Source: Marsupella aquatica
Lineage: Eukaryota > Marchantiophyta
Reading direction: 5' to 3'
Length of the DNA: 64,000 nt
NCBI GenBank assembly: GCA_973895155.1
Contig: OZ316891.1
Coordinates: 9,486,001 to 9,550,000, forward strand
The notes under the pieces are model-generated. The model made no database searches. It had not been told where the DNA came from and saw nothing but the letters and a program-made list of their open reading frames with translations. Shown here piece by piece: positions 24,311 to 37,500 of the stretch. The first letter of the stretch is position 1. Each line of letters begins with the position of its first letter. Position numbers and translations under genes: made by a program.

Positions 24311-24799
24311 CCTGTTCCCATCCTCCATTCCTTACCTTTACTTTCCCCACCTTCTTCCACTTTTCCCGTTCGTTTCCCAATTTGTTTTTTTATTGAATAC
24401 GTCTATGTTCTCTCCCTTTCCTTTCCTTTCGTTTTGCTTTGCTTCCCGTTCTGTTCCATCCCGAAGGTTTGCACTATACTCTCTGTTTATTTGTTGCATC
24501 GGCCGTGTCCGTGTTCATGTTCATGTTTAGCCCAAGTTTCTTAGGTGCTTCAGTAGTAGCGTCGCCAGGGGGAAAAACAGAAGTGAGCGAGTGGGAGGTC
24601 CAATTTTCATTCCTCGTCTGTCATCCTTTGAGGTATGTATGTTCTCTGCCCTTCCTGCCTTGCTTAATCACATCTCAATTGATCCATCGTTTGCACGTTT
24701 GTTTCTCATCTCCAATGTCTCTTTGCCATGTCCTATTCTACATGCACACTTGGTTTTCTATTTCTTGGATTATCTGTTCAGTAGTCTAGGTTTGTGGAA

Positions 24800-27003
24800 T
24801 AGCTTAGATTCTGCAAGAAAGGCAGGCCGTGTCTATTTGTTGACTTTGAAGGTACCTTCCTACCTTGCTCATGCTGTTGTTTGTCATGGATGCTGGAAAA
24901 TTGCTGCAAGAGAATTACTCATTGAATGTCTGTGGGATGCAGTGGCAACAGAGGCTGTTAGACATGCTATAATTGGGAGAGTGCCGACGATAACATAACA
25001 ATGCCCGGGAAAAGACAATGCCCATGGGTTGATCCCATATCAGAGGCAGCAGAGCGGTTTGCTTACAGTCCCGAGGACAATAAAATCTGATCAGATGGCA
25101 CACGCACCTGAGCAGTTGGCCTACAATCCTGAGGCCAAATATTTTGAGCTGCCAAAGTCCCAACTGGACAATTCTGGCCTTGCCACTAGATGTTTGGTCA
25201 TCTTCTGCCGCAAAGAGTTCCATGAGCTTTTTAGCTTCTTGAACTCTGCTTTGTATACTACTAGAGTAATCCCATTTAAGGGAACAAATCCCTACACACT
25301 AGGCACAATTTTGGGATTGCTTGGCACAGGGAATTCTACTTCTTTTCTTGCTTTTGCATGGACCCTCACCCTAGACATCTAGGATTTCACTTGGATACAT
25401 TTCTATGAAAGAAAGTTATATTATTTCCAGGTTGTAGGCAATGAGAAGCAAACTCTTGTCTGTCGTGACCCAACCCTTGGGGGGTTGACTATCAAAAATC
25501 TTAGAGACCACGTGCGATCCAAAATATGTATTTTTTATAAAATTAACTACATTTTTAAAAAATGTAGGAGCAAAAGAAGGTATTGTAAACTCATACTTGT
25601 AAAGTATTCTCTAATATATACCTTTTAAAAGTAAAACAGGTCATTAATATTGAAAATATGGAATATTTTTCAAATATTTCCATTATAAAATAGGTGTGTT
25701 TATATTAGGCTAGGATTGCAAGGTGGTACCCCAAAACATACACTAAGTTAACCCCCCCCCCCCGAGACCCAGCCAAGATGATCTATATCTTTCTAGCTTG
25801 GGTATGCATTAACCAAAAACATGTTTTTGTTGATGTTTGTACGATAGACTACCATTTGCACATAATGGTAACTGATATATGTGAAGACTGGTTGGAGAAG
25901 AATTTCAAAAAGCTAGCGATGATTACTAATGATCTCCTCGATGGCACATTGTGGCAAGATTTCTCAAGAGAGAGAGACAAAAGTGAACTGTGAGGAGTTC
26001 TTCCTTGAGTCCTGGATAAAAGAGCATTATCTTGAAGCCGTGAAGGACTACAATTTTTACAATGATGATAACCAAAATTTGGATGCAACTGAAGGCTCTA
26101 TAATAATGATAACCTGAATTTGGATGCAACTGAAGGCAGCTCTTGTGAAGATCTGGCAGAATCAAAACTTTATTTTCCAGGCGGCTCTTGTCGCTCTATG
26201 TTTGAGTTCTCAACAAAGAGAGTGGTCCAGTCCGCTCTCCGGGCAATTAAAGTTTTTGGTGATATTACTCCATACGATAATAACACCATAGGCATGCGCA
26301 CAGACAGTGTTGTGAACCGCTTGTTAGGTTGTTACTAATCCACAAAATGAAAAAGGACTCCAATTGTCAACCAGTATGTTGTGACTGAATCGGCATTGGC
26401 ATATGGACCATTGTACGTTGGTGGACCGCCTTGATCAATGTCTTAAAGGAGTTTAGGGTTTATCCTGCAATGGGATGGTTGGCTATTTGAAATGGGGTTT
26501 TTTGCTAAAATTTCCGTTGAAGGCATCATTGTTTATGTCAATTGCAAAGCACTTGCAACCTTGCCTAAATCAGAAGTTGTTTGGCTGGACACTTTCAACA
26601 TCCAAGAAGTTTCTGATAAGGCAGTATGGTGGAAACCCGACATGTAGAACCAGGCTGGTTACGACGCTGTTTTCATCGACAAGTCAAAAAAGACGGTTCT
26701 ATTTGTCCAGTTGATGGTAGCCTCAAAGCACTCCTTTAAAATAGAAGAGTTTTACAAGCTTTTGAATAAATTGAAGGACCACATGGAGGTAAAGGTGTTA
26801 GAAATTTACTTTATTTCTCCTAAAGGAGTCACATCTGAAAGTTCTCAAGTCACCGGACAAGGCTTGTTGCATGCATTCCCTGGTTGGGTGCACCCCTTGA
26901 TGGTCAACCCCTTGAGACTGCAAGCCATAGAGAAGTATTGGCATTATTTTTTGAAGTGCACCCCCGTGGAATATTATAGTTTATATCAATTCTTTTTAGT
27001 CTA
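24800..27003 (+). pseudogene. Broken Crinkler/RHS-type gene (NTPase plus nuclease-like domain)
   Basis: The segments from about 25060 to 27003 resemble the core of Crinkler/retrotransposon-hot-spot proteins, which pair a P-loop NTPase with a C-terminal PD-(D/E)XK-like nuclease domain. A Walker-A-like GLLGTGNST (Lys replaced by Asn) lies near 25316. A helical middle part follows at 25850-26060. Next is a YFPGGSCRSMFEF block near 26170, then RTDSVVNRLL near 26300. The nuclease-like part runs from about 26660, with GYDAVFIDKSKKTVLFVQL and KHSFKIEEFYKLL. Frameshifts, an in-frame TAG near 26646 and a 290-bp miniature element at 25476-25765 break the frame. A 40-bp direct duplication near 26080 and 26121 is also present. 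Sequence from 24800 may be the N-terminal part. The family call is from motif memory, not alignment. Confidence 0.5.
25476..25765. mobile_element. Miniature inverted-repeat element, copy 2 (290 bp), inverted
   Basis: This is an inverted copy of the element at 23396-23680. Read on the minus strand it begins with a G run and GGTTAACTTAGTGTATGTTTTGG, as copy 1 does on the plus strand. It is flanked by GACCCAACC (25467-25475) and GACCCAGCC (25766-25774), a 9-base target duplication with one mismatch. It lies inside the broken Crinkler/RHS-type gene. Confidence 0.75.
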
Positions 27004-28978
27004 GGAGTCCTTGTGTTTGCGTACACCTAACTGCCACTTGGCTTGCTGAAATTCTAGAATAACTTGTGTTCGGGAGAGATTAAACCCCAACTTGATTAAT
27101 ATGGAATTATCTCAATCGGGAGCATTTTGATACAGGCATTGTCTTCAAAATGATACTATGGGCCAATATTTCTGAGTGTTTGTACTTAGAAGAGCTAAAT
27201 TCTGGCTTTACTTTGAAACACTCGGAAAGGAAAGAATTTGATTCTTTGCCTAACCATTTGTTCACGCTACCTTCCATGGAGACAATGGAGGGGGGGGGGG
27301 GGCGCATATTGTTGTTGAAGAAGCGTCAGCCAGAGATGATACAGAAAACTATTACACAGCTCATGTTGATCATGTTAAATAATGTATGTCGACCGGAATC
27401 TACAAAGGATGCAAGGTTTTTCAAAGTTAATGGATGTTATCAGTTAGGCAATGCCATCTATATATAACTTCAACTTATCCTTTATGCTATTGCATATCTT
27501 GTCTTTAACTATTATGAGATGCATTATATTGTAGTAGGCCTTATTCAACGTTCTCTGTGTTTGTCTATGTTTCGGTTTTGAAGATGATAAGATGTTGTGT
27601 ACATTAGTTTGTTTGGTTAAGTGAGTGTTTGGCTGGCAAGTGAATTGCTGGGAATGAGTAACCTTGGTCTCCATTATTCTATGGCAGGATGTAAATGGGC
27701 ATAATGTTCCCGTCACCCCTGACAAAGTTGTAGGTCTGATCACCAAGTCCAGAAGGTCTTGGATGTAGCAATCTGCTTCCATAAAGGAAATTTGAAGTTT
27801 GTAAAACAACTTTGGAGAGGTTACATTTCAGAATCTGCTAAAGCTGGGTTGCAAAATTTATAGACATGAGTTTGGTATCAATGACCACCACGGTAATTGA
27901 TATGACGGTCACCACAATGATCCATATGCATGAGATACTCCGTGACTTGGGACATAGCATACCAGGCCATGGTCAATTTTTTTATGACATTGATAACCGG
28001 CCTTGGCCATTTAAGCAGGTAATGCCAATGCCTATGATGCATGACTGTGTGCCAAAGATCTTGGAAATCACCTCTTAATGAATATTTACATGCTTGCCGA
28101 CACTAAATTAAAATTGCGTGGGACGTGCACAATTCAATGTACAAAAATTCTAATGTCAAAATTTTGAAGGCAACCAATGCTGACCTGATGTGTGCCATCA
28201 ATAGTCGGAAACTATGCGGATTGGCAAGCTCAAACATTCTCTGGCATGATAATGTCAGTCTGTGTGATTACAAATAGTTCCAAGCAATGCAACTACTTCT
28301 TGAAAAAGCAAGAGATGTTCTGGGTAACCTTGGCTAGCTTCAAGCTCTCCAAAGCTCTCCAAAGTCTTACAATCAGATGCTAAGTAACTGAGCTATTCAA
28401 AATTCATTGGGGCAATTTTAGGCTCTTAAAAACCTAAGAATCGGCTGATTTGGGAATGAAAATTGTTGCAAATTTTGTAGGGTAGCTTTCAGCTTTGGAA
28501 ATACTGAGAATAATGTCATGCCCTACCTTAAGAGCTCTGCCTTCTACTCTTTGGCAATTGAAGGCTCTACGACAATTTAAAGTCTCTATGTGCTTCAGAC
28601 TCACAACCCTTCTAGAGATCGTTGTTGGGGTGATCGTGATTTATGGAAAGAGCATGTGGGCTCTCATGAACTTAACCATGCATGACACTAAGTTTTAGAT
28701 TAGAATTAAAATAACAATTTGACTTATTAAAGTAATGGGTATTACACACAGTTTTGACAATGCAAATATATTATTAAAGTCGTCTTCTTCATATCTACAG
28801 ATCAATATGTTTCTACAACTAATCTTTGTACAAGAAAATATTTGGATATCCCCAAGAGAAAATAAAATGGATAGATCATTGAGGGTTCTATTCAAATCCA
28901 TGATGATTCTAATAATGAATAAAAGTAGTATATCCTAATGGAGAATAATAATAATAATACACTCTCATTCCTCTTGGT

Positions 28979-29060
28979 ATGACACAATTGAATAGACTCT
29001 CTCCATATGACACAATTGAATAAAATCTCTTGATATGACACAATTGAATAGACTAAGGGT
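28979..29060. repeat. Three-copy tandem repeat, unit about 27 bp
   Basis: TATGACACAATTGAATA recurs three times, followed by GACTCTCTCCA, AAATCTCTTGA and GACTAAGG. It is a small non-coding minisatellite. Confidence 0.75.
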
Positions 29061-30336
29061 TCATTAAACCTCATAATAGTGATGTATTAGGTGTTGTTGC
29101 ATGGAAGACTCATCTAAAAGATAAAACTCTAATAAAAAATGGATTACAAAACAAAAAGTTAAGAATAACTCCCTGGGTCCTCAATCTTAACTAATACGTG
29201 GAGGACGTGTGAACGCTCGAAGGGTAATTTTAATTAATTTTGATCTAATAATTATAATTATTATCGATAATAAGAAAATTTTTAATAGTAAAATAAAAAT
29301 AACAAGGGGTAAACAGGAAAAGGGCTTGATAGCAGGGGTCCACTTCTTTTACATGGAGTGAGGGCCCAGGGGAATAACTTTCTCTCATAGATTCCTGATT
29401 TTCACACATTCTTTTTCTATATCTGAGGCCAAATGGTGTCTCACTTTACATTCCCAAAGAAACCTTCCCCTGAAGATCCCATCTATAATTCTATCATTCA
29501 TTCATTTGCTATTTGAGCCAAAAGACGCCCCATTACTATGTACATAAAATAAGGAAATTAAAGAAAATATGAGAGATGAATAGAAGATCACTTCGACGCA
29601 AAAAATTATCAAAACGTGGGAATGAGAAGAAAGTGTCATCCATCACTTTATTTATACTAAATTCAAGAGAGTATGAATTACGCCAAAATGCTTGGATCAA
29701 AGCCAAGTGAACTCCTCCAAATACTACACTAAACTGTGCAATGTGCAATATTATTCTATTAACTATGTACACCCTATTGAGTACTTCCTTTGATCATGGA
29801 GGGAAGATACTCATTGATCCGTGTATTATGTTATTATTGTAACTTGTTTTTGTTTATCTCTAACAATGGTGTGACTCTTTCTCTTTCACACTAAAATAAA
29901 TTCACTTTTTGGCTTATTCCTTTTCTCTGAAAAGATTTTTAATTTTTTGTACCCTGCAAATTTGAATGATGACCATTTCAAAAAATGACGCAACCCTTTA
30001 TTATAGGAGTTAATATCTACTATTAGTACCCTAGCCTCATTCATTTACCACAAGCTTTGCCATGTTGGCGTTGTTGAAACAATTAATACTTCACTTAATG
30101 TAAACATTGCCGTGCCAAAATGTTTCGGCCAACAACAGATAATGGCGATGTAATGGCTTAAGTACTCATTGCTGGCCGATGGGGAGTGGTGAGTTGGCAG
30201 GCTGCTCAGTTGGATGGATCGGGGATTTGGTCGGCTGGTGCCTCATCATCAGTCTACTCGAGGCTCGACTGTTGGATAAGCATTGCTGGATGATGACTCA
30301 GCATACAAGGATGGTGTTCCCAGAAGACTATAAGAG

Positions 30337-30382
30337 GACCGGCCTTGGGCTCAGCTGGAGTGGCCTTGGGCTCAGTTGGAGT
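30337..30382. repeat. 21-bp tandem duplication
   Basis: GGCCTTGGGCTCAG.TGGAGT occurs twice in direct succession. Confidence 0.7.
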
Positions 30383-30689
30383 TTGATCATTAATTTTTGG
30401 TGTTTTGGATAGAGTGGTGCTTGGTTACCAATTGCGGAGAGTAGAGCTTAGAGTTGACTTACTAGTGCTTTTGAGACAGAATTTTGAGTATTTGGGGCTT
30501 GAAGAGTGAAGAGGTGAGTTTTTCTATGAATTTCGAAACTAGAGTTTCTCAAAGGGTTGAGTGCTTGATGAGAGATAAATATTGGCCCATAGCACGACCA
30601 GACTCTCACTAGTGGCCTACTCAAGAGCAACTGATGTAACTTGAAAAAGAAAACTAAAAGTAAAGGAGTTTGAAAGCGAGCTCCAAACA

Positions 30690-30775
30690 TGTGTCACTTA
30701 TCTCAATCACAGCCAAAAACTGTGTCACTTATCTCAATCATAGCCACACTTATCTCAATCACAGCCAAAAGCAGT
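30690..30775. repeat. Tandem repeat of CACTTATCTCAATCACAGCC
   Basis: Three copies of the core CACTTATCTCAATCA.AGCC follow one another with variable spacers. Confidence 0.75.
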
Positions 30776-31544
30776 CCGCTTACCTGGAGTAGCCCTCATT
30801 CTAAGTACTCGTGACAATGTCCGTGCAGAGATTGGACAGCTTCATGTAAGACCTTGCGACGTTGTGACTTGGGTTCAAATTATACAATTTTCAATTGGTG
30901 ATTTTCAATTTGTCAAGGAACTCAATATGCTGTCGTGGGTAGCGTTTTGCTCGCTTATTTTCTAGCAGTTAGCAAAATGAGTATCTTTGCTGGGGGAGAC
31001 ACTAATTGGGGCCCACGAGAAAGGAGCCAAATCATAGTAACCTAATTGACGACACAATTGGTAGGCTGTCGTTCCCTAGCTTACCAATGATCTCTTCATA
31101 TACAAATAAAGGCACTGTTCAAAGAGTACAGAACTATGAAGGCATCAAACCAGAGTACAGAGTGGGCCACTAGCCCTCCAGAAATCCCTCAATCGTTTTA
31201 CCTTAAACAGGAAATGTCAAAGTTGCCTTCCAGAAGACGAAGGCCGCGTACACACTTTCCAACAAAATGTCAATCGCCAGTGAGGGTAATCCCCATGGCA
31301 TCAAGCTCGTACCAAAAAGATCGACGAACATGTATTAGGGGTAGAAAGACAATGGATTCCATTAAGACTTCCAGAATCGCTCTCTACACTACAGTAATAA
31401 ATAACCGAACTCTGGAACGCCTTCCGCTCCAAGACCTGCGTAGTTCCATCAAAACCAGGCCTCAATCCTAATCCTCCTGAGTCTTCAAAACGAACAATAT
31501 AATTGTTCCTGGTCAACAACTTTGGGACTGGGGCCATCTCGAGT

Positions 31545-34500
31545 TCAGTCAGTTGCTGTTTCTTTCTCAGTAAAGCTTCGGTACACAATACGCTCCTCAC
31601 GGGTCTTGCTGCTTTCTGCTACTGCACAGGCTACAAGCTCCTGATGCAAAACATAAAATTGGATGAGTTGAAATAAAACACGGATATCTGTCCCTAATTG
31701 CACTAAATGGAACCAGATCCACGCTCCGTTGCAATGCACATCAAAAAGCAGCGAATAAATACTGCAGGAAGAGAAACACTAACTGGATTGCTAAATCAAC
31801 TTTATCTAGGAGGAGCGCTCGGGTCGAACCAGAAATCAGACCTTAATATTCCGATGAGATAAAAATCTTCCCAGAGAGTGCAAGAGGCGTCGGACATCAT
31901 CAGCCTGTGGAACATATATGACATTTCGATATTCATTAGGTCGATCGCAGCAGTGTAGGGACTAGCAACTCCTAAAAGCACGCCAAGCGGAATATACGCT
32001 CATAAAAGGCAGACAACGCTTCAAAAACTTCTCGATGAACCCCAGCACAACACTAACTTTCCCCGTTCTTTGCTATCTAGGGAACTCTACTCTGGACGAC
32101 CTGGCAATAGAAATATTCACCTTCAAGTAACCAACTCTGTTCCTGTCAAAATAACGATAGGCCTGCGACAATCCAGACAGTCTCGTCAATCAGAAACTTG
32201 CCCAACAGCAAAAGAACATTGACATTAGATTGTCTACTGACCTAGGACACAGAGAATAAACAATCACCGAGAACTACACACTTTCACCAAAGTTGGCAGC
32301 TTGAGATGGGACTCGCGGAAAATTGCATTCCTGGCAAAATTCAAACTAATAAGCGTGTAGAGGACCTTAGACCAGTATTAAGCTGGCAGCTTTACACACA
32401 TTCTTGCACAGATAAGAAGGTATCAGCACTGCAGAGCTGGAACCAACCTGAAGTACTTCTTTACTGAGAACATGTTGTCTCTTCTCCAGCTTTCGATCTT
32501 CTACCTTTTCCTGTCAGAGGAACGAAAACAATGTCTTACTCGACGTCGACGGGAAAACATCGACAAAAGATGACTTCAAAGGAAAAGTCTGCAGTGGCCA
32601 GAAAAGCTGTATCGAAGGCCAGGAGTGAAACTGTGTCAGGGAAGCGTCCACCCGGAAAACTATATCCCGGCCCCCGTGTCTAATACACGCTTGTATTACG
32701 AAACCTGAACTAATTCAGCTCACTTACCCCTTCACCTCTATCTTTGCTAGCTGCAGCATCCTTCATGTCAACATCTGAAGAACCAGTCGTGACAGCAACT
32801 TCTAGCAGGTCGACAACAATTTCCTTCACTTCCTGCCCGGCTTCAGCTTCTGAAAAGGGAATCCCATCTATGTCTTTCGTCTGATCATTGTGACCACCTC
32901 CATTCTGTTCTGCCTTGTCTGCAACTGCATCCAAATTTTCTGTCTCTAACTCTGAGACTGTTTCTTCCATTTTAGCGACTAGCTTTCTCAAGTCTTCTTC
33001 ACTGTTCGCATTAAGTATGTCGCTCGCTTCTATTTCAAGCCTGTTTTCTGGAACAATCTCAGGTACAGCATCAGTTGCCACGGTCTCGGTCTGGGCTTCG
33101 GATTCTGGAACAGTCTCAATTATTGGCTCTGTAATACTCTCAATCATTGATTCTGGAGCGATCTCAATGATTTGTTCTAGGACAATGTCAGGCTTAGGTG
33201 ATGTTACTAGCTCCGTTTTGGGTTCAGGAGTCCCAGCCTTGTCTGAAAATTTACTGCGTTTTCTGGATGATGATCCTTCTCCTTCCACAGTCTCGTCCTT
33301 GCTTCCTGAGCGAAGACGCTTTCTTTCCTCTCTTTTCCGGGCATAGACAGTTTCCCGCAGAACCTGTAAGCAGCACACCGCGACTACAATTAATTTTAAC
33401 TCATAAACATAGAGAGAGAGGCAGTAACATCATTGCAGAGCATATTTTTCTTTGAGCAACCTAGGAGAAACGTGGAGAAAAGAAAATTTCAAGAATACAA
33501 TGTCAAAGGCAAAGCCTTCTTTTTACTACAATGCACTCTGCAATTAGTACGCTTAGAGCAATTTATCGTCATACGAAGAGCGTGACTCCTCTGATTGCCG
33601 GGACGGGGACGCTTCGACCCTATGAAAAGGCATCCACGTCACAGCAGGCAGAGAGTCACGTCCAGATTGGATGTGAGGTGCAGCAGTGACCTGTGGCTAG
33701 GTTTAGGCACAGGCGCGTCGTGATGCAACAGGTGCAGTTAACTCTACAGAGAGGTGGAGCTCACAGGCAGGCTAGACTTCTTCAGTCATTTGTGTTTTCA
33801 GAGGCAGTGAGGACACCAATTCTGGTGCTCATTTTGGCACTCCCGAGTGCGACCAAACAAATAAGCCAATGAAGTATATACTTGCCTCTAAATCTGACAG
33901 GATGAGACTGGCCATTTTGTATCCCAGCATCTCCTGATACACCTCTGCAAAAACTGACAGCTGGACCAAAAAAAAGACAACCATCAAACTATTATTCCGT
34001 TCATTGTTGAACAACGTCCTTGCCTAGAAGGTACCATTGTAAAAAGAAAATTTCAGACTGTGTCATGCTTACTGGCAAAGGGAAACGCCTGACCACGTGT
34101 ATGGATAATAAGTTGAGACAGCAACTTCAGAAACCAGTCATAAGCTCGGCCGGGATTTCCAGTCAAACCTTCCAGCTCGGATGGGATCTCAAAATTTTCT
34201 TAAGTCCAATTAAATTACTCTAAATCATTTTATCCTCGTTCAAATGCGCGTTCCCATAAATCCAATGCAAGCTTAAGAATCCTATCCGAAAAAAGGTTTG
34301 GGGTGGAGATCTCATCCGAGCTTAAAGCTCTCAGGAATCTTTAGTAGAAAGAAGCAGACACCGCTGAAAACTATGCTACCGGAAAATTGCGACCAACGAA
34401 GCTTACTTAACATTGAGGAATGATCATAATTTCTTTAGAAGTACACGAACAATAGTTCAGAGGTTCCAATATTTCCCAGGCCGCTGCACAACATGCCATA

Positions 34501-37500
34501 TCTGAAACTATCACCAGACTCAGATACCGTCCCGACAAACAATTATTCGGGGAAATGTAAAGATCACACGTTTTGGAGGAACAAGTACCTCAAAGGTGCA
34601 CTCCTCCCTATCCTCTTCATCGTAGTCAAGCAGGCCATCTAAGGATATTGTCATGGATCGCATCTGCAAGACATTGATGGACGACGCAATTGTTACAAAC
34701 TACCTCACACAAAGATTCTCATTTTAGTGTATTGAGCACAATCTAAAATGTAATACAGCTGAAATGTATCCTGGATACCAAATAACCATGAATATTGCGA
34801 AAAATGCTGGGCACAAATGGGGAAAACAGTGCAATACTTTTGTCGTCTTGGTTCGCTTGGTTGTCAATAGCAAACCAGGCTGTTGTGGTAAGTCCTCCTC
34901 GGGTTTAAGCACTATGTCCTGGCTAGCTTCCGTGGTTTTCCCTTTCCCTTCACCTTCTTCCGGCTTACTATCCTCCTTGTCTTCAAGAACTTTATCGTTC
35001 TTCTCATCTTTATTCTCTGCGTCTCCATCGACTGCTGCTAATAATTCCTCCACGTCCTTGGTGCCATTGACATCGACTAGAAAATAATGAAACAAGAAGG
35101 TCAGTCTGGCAGTACTCCAGAGAGAAGAGTAGTAAATATCCAAGGGTCTGCTCCAGAACTCACACTTTGAACAACTTTTACCCTAAGAAAGTGCCCTAAT
35201 GATTTTTTCTGGCTGTTGTTGACTTCGGACCTTGCACGGAGCATGGCTAGCAAATTCAATTCATCTTTCGGCCCTCCATAAATTAGAAACCGTTCACTAG
35301 AACAACAATAGTGCATGTCCAATATACATTTCTAGCGCACAACACACTCAGAACTATGAGCTGAAATCTGATGCACAACTCAGGGCCCAAACCGAGCTGT
35401 TCCCACAGATCATGTTATTTACGTAGAATTTAATAAGACAATGAGGAAAACTACTACCTTCCATGACATCCAACTTGTTCTCTGCAGGTTTTGCCTCCTA
35501 CATCATATCCAGTAACACAAACATTAGTTGCGTTCAATAACAATTAACCGTGACAAAATGCAGTCCAGGCTAAGCAAAGTGACTCTATATAGTGTACACT
35601 AAAGTTCGCGTGACAAAATGCAGTCCAGGCTAAGCAAAGTGACTCTATATAGTGTACACTAAAGTTCGCTTTACCCCAGATAAGCATTCCACACCAGAAG
35701 CAACATGAAATCTGAAACGGACAAAACCTTATCATGTTTCAGAGCGAAGCACAGCAAGTCATGACGTCAACGTATCTAACAAATGACCAACTCTTGAGAG
35801 ACATTTTACAAACACCAGTAATGAAGCTTCGAACAGCAATTCTGATCCCATGCGCTGTATCCTAGACCAAAGAAGTCGCAACCAACTCGAAAGAATCACC
35901 TCCGCGGGCTGAATCTGCTGATCAGCAGCAGAGTCTTGATAACGTTGCCTCAAGGCAATCAGACCTAATTATATGATCCGTTCTCAACCGGAATTCCAGA
36001 ACGTAACATTTTGATCATCTCACCTTCTCTCCCTTCGCAAGGGCCTCACGATCAAGCTTTAATTGTTTCCACTGAGTCCATTGAAGCTGCCACTCTTCCA
36101 ACAACGGAACGACCTGTGATAAGTCAGGAATGAATATAACCGTCACATCGTTATGGCTTGGAAGCCCATCTTCGCCAAGCCTTTCATAGTGCACCTGCAC
36201 GGACAACAATCTCGTTAGGCCTTCTCAGAAAATTATACACAGACCACAATCCAATGTACTGACAATGCGATGTCGTTGTGTCGTATACCTCCAAAAATCT
36301 CAGCCAATGAGTGCAACTTGAAAGATCGAGCTGAGTGGACTGTTTCGTACATCTGATCAGCAACACTATGAATCTCATTAATACAAATAACCTCCGCATA
36401 CATCATCAGAGTCGATCCGGATAAATGGCACACGCAGTTTATCCAAAAGCGCGACATCAAGCACCTCTCTACGAATATTGAAAAGGATATAAAATAATTG
36501 ATTCCAGACCTTTATCAGTCTATACGAAGAGTGATACATGGCAGTGACGACACTCGAGAACAAATACGTGACGTACTTTCCAGCTTTAACTTGTTCACGG
36601 TTGCTAAAGGTCTTTGGTAGACTCCTGAATACCTGATCGCCGTGCGTAGTAAGGCCTCTTCGTCTGTGGCCGGATCTCCTCCATCCAAGTCCTTATCCCA
36701 TGGACCTCCACAAGCCATGATAGCACTTCGATCTTTTCTAAGTGCCACAAACTTGAGCAAATTATGAAGATGAGGAGGCTTATCTTCAACACTACTATCG
36801 GACAAAAGCTCAGACACAGCTGCTTCACTGAATCCACTCATCAGCATGACCTGCAAAACACAAGGTCACCATTTAACCTTTGCCCATCTCGCAAGACTAT
36901 TTACAGTTTTTGTAGAGTGAGACAGTAAAATGCCCCATCTAGGATGTCTGAAAGTGAGAGAGACCCCTCTCTTCGCAGCTTAGTTGCAACACTGCTAGGA
37001 GAAGTGCTCAGGAGAACACGGATTGTTGATCTGATTTGGGCACCTGAGACTGCAACTCTGTATATCAGAAGACGGAGACCGTAACATCCGCTACCTTCAT
37101 CGGTAAACTTACCTGATGCTATCCACAAAATTCAGCTGGTTGGATTCCGACAAAGAGCAAGAGATAAGAAACTTAGAGTTCGGTTACCGAAATCCTCGTA
37201 GGATGTACTGTTGCAGCCCATCATCGAGCTTATACCGCAGAACAAATTAGAAAACACGTACAGGTCAGCTCGGATTGAGCACAGCTGAAAATTGATCGAA
37301 TGAAAACTCGAGAAGAATCCTTAGAGAATGTACGACACAAATGGGTGGCGTCGGCCTAGAAGCCTTCCAAGATCATCGAACTCCAAATTTGCACCTTTAG
37401 ACTACATTTAATACGGAATGTGCCTAAGACACCGTGATCGTAGCCTCTGAAGATCGCCATCCAAACCTCCTTTGCAGCTTTACCTTCGCGTTCCACGTGG

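Larger units (their letters stand above)
27010..31130. other. Intergenic DNA with several minor repeats
   Basis: I recognise no gene. A G run of 12 lies at 27290-27301. AT-rich DNA fills 28680-29300 and 29500-30080. Minor tandem repeats are listed separately. The many short frames carry no known motif. Confidence 0.45.
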
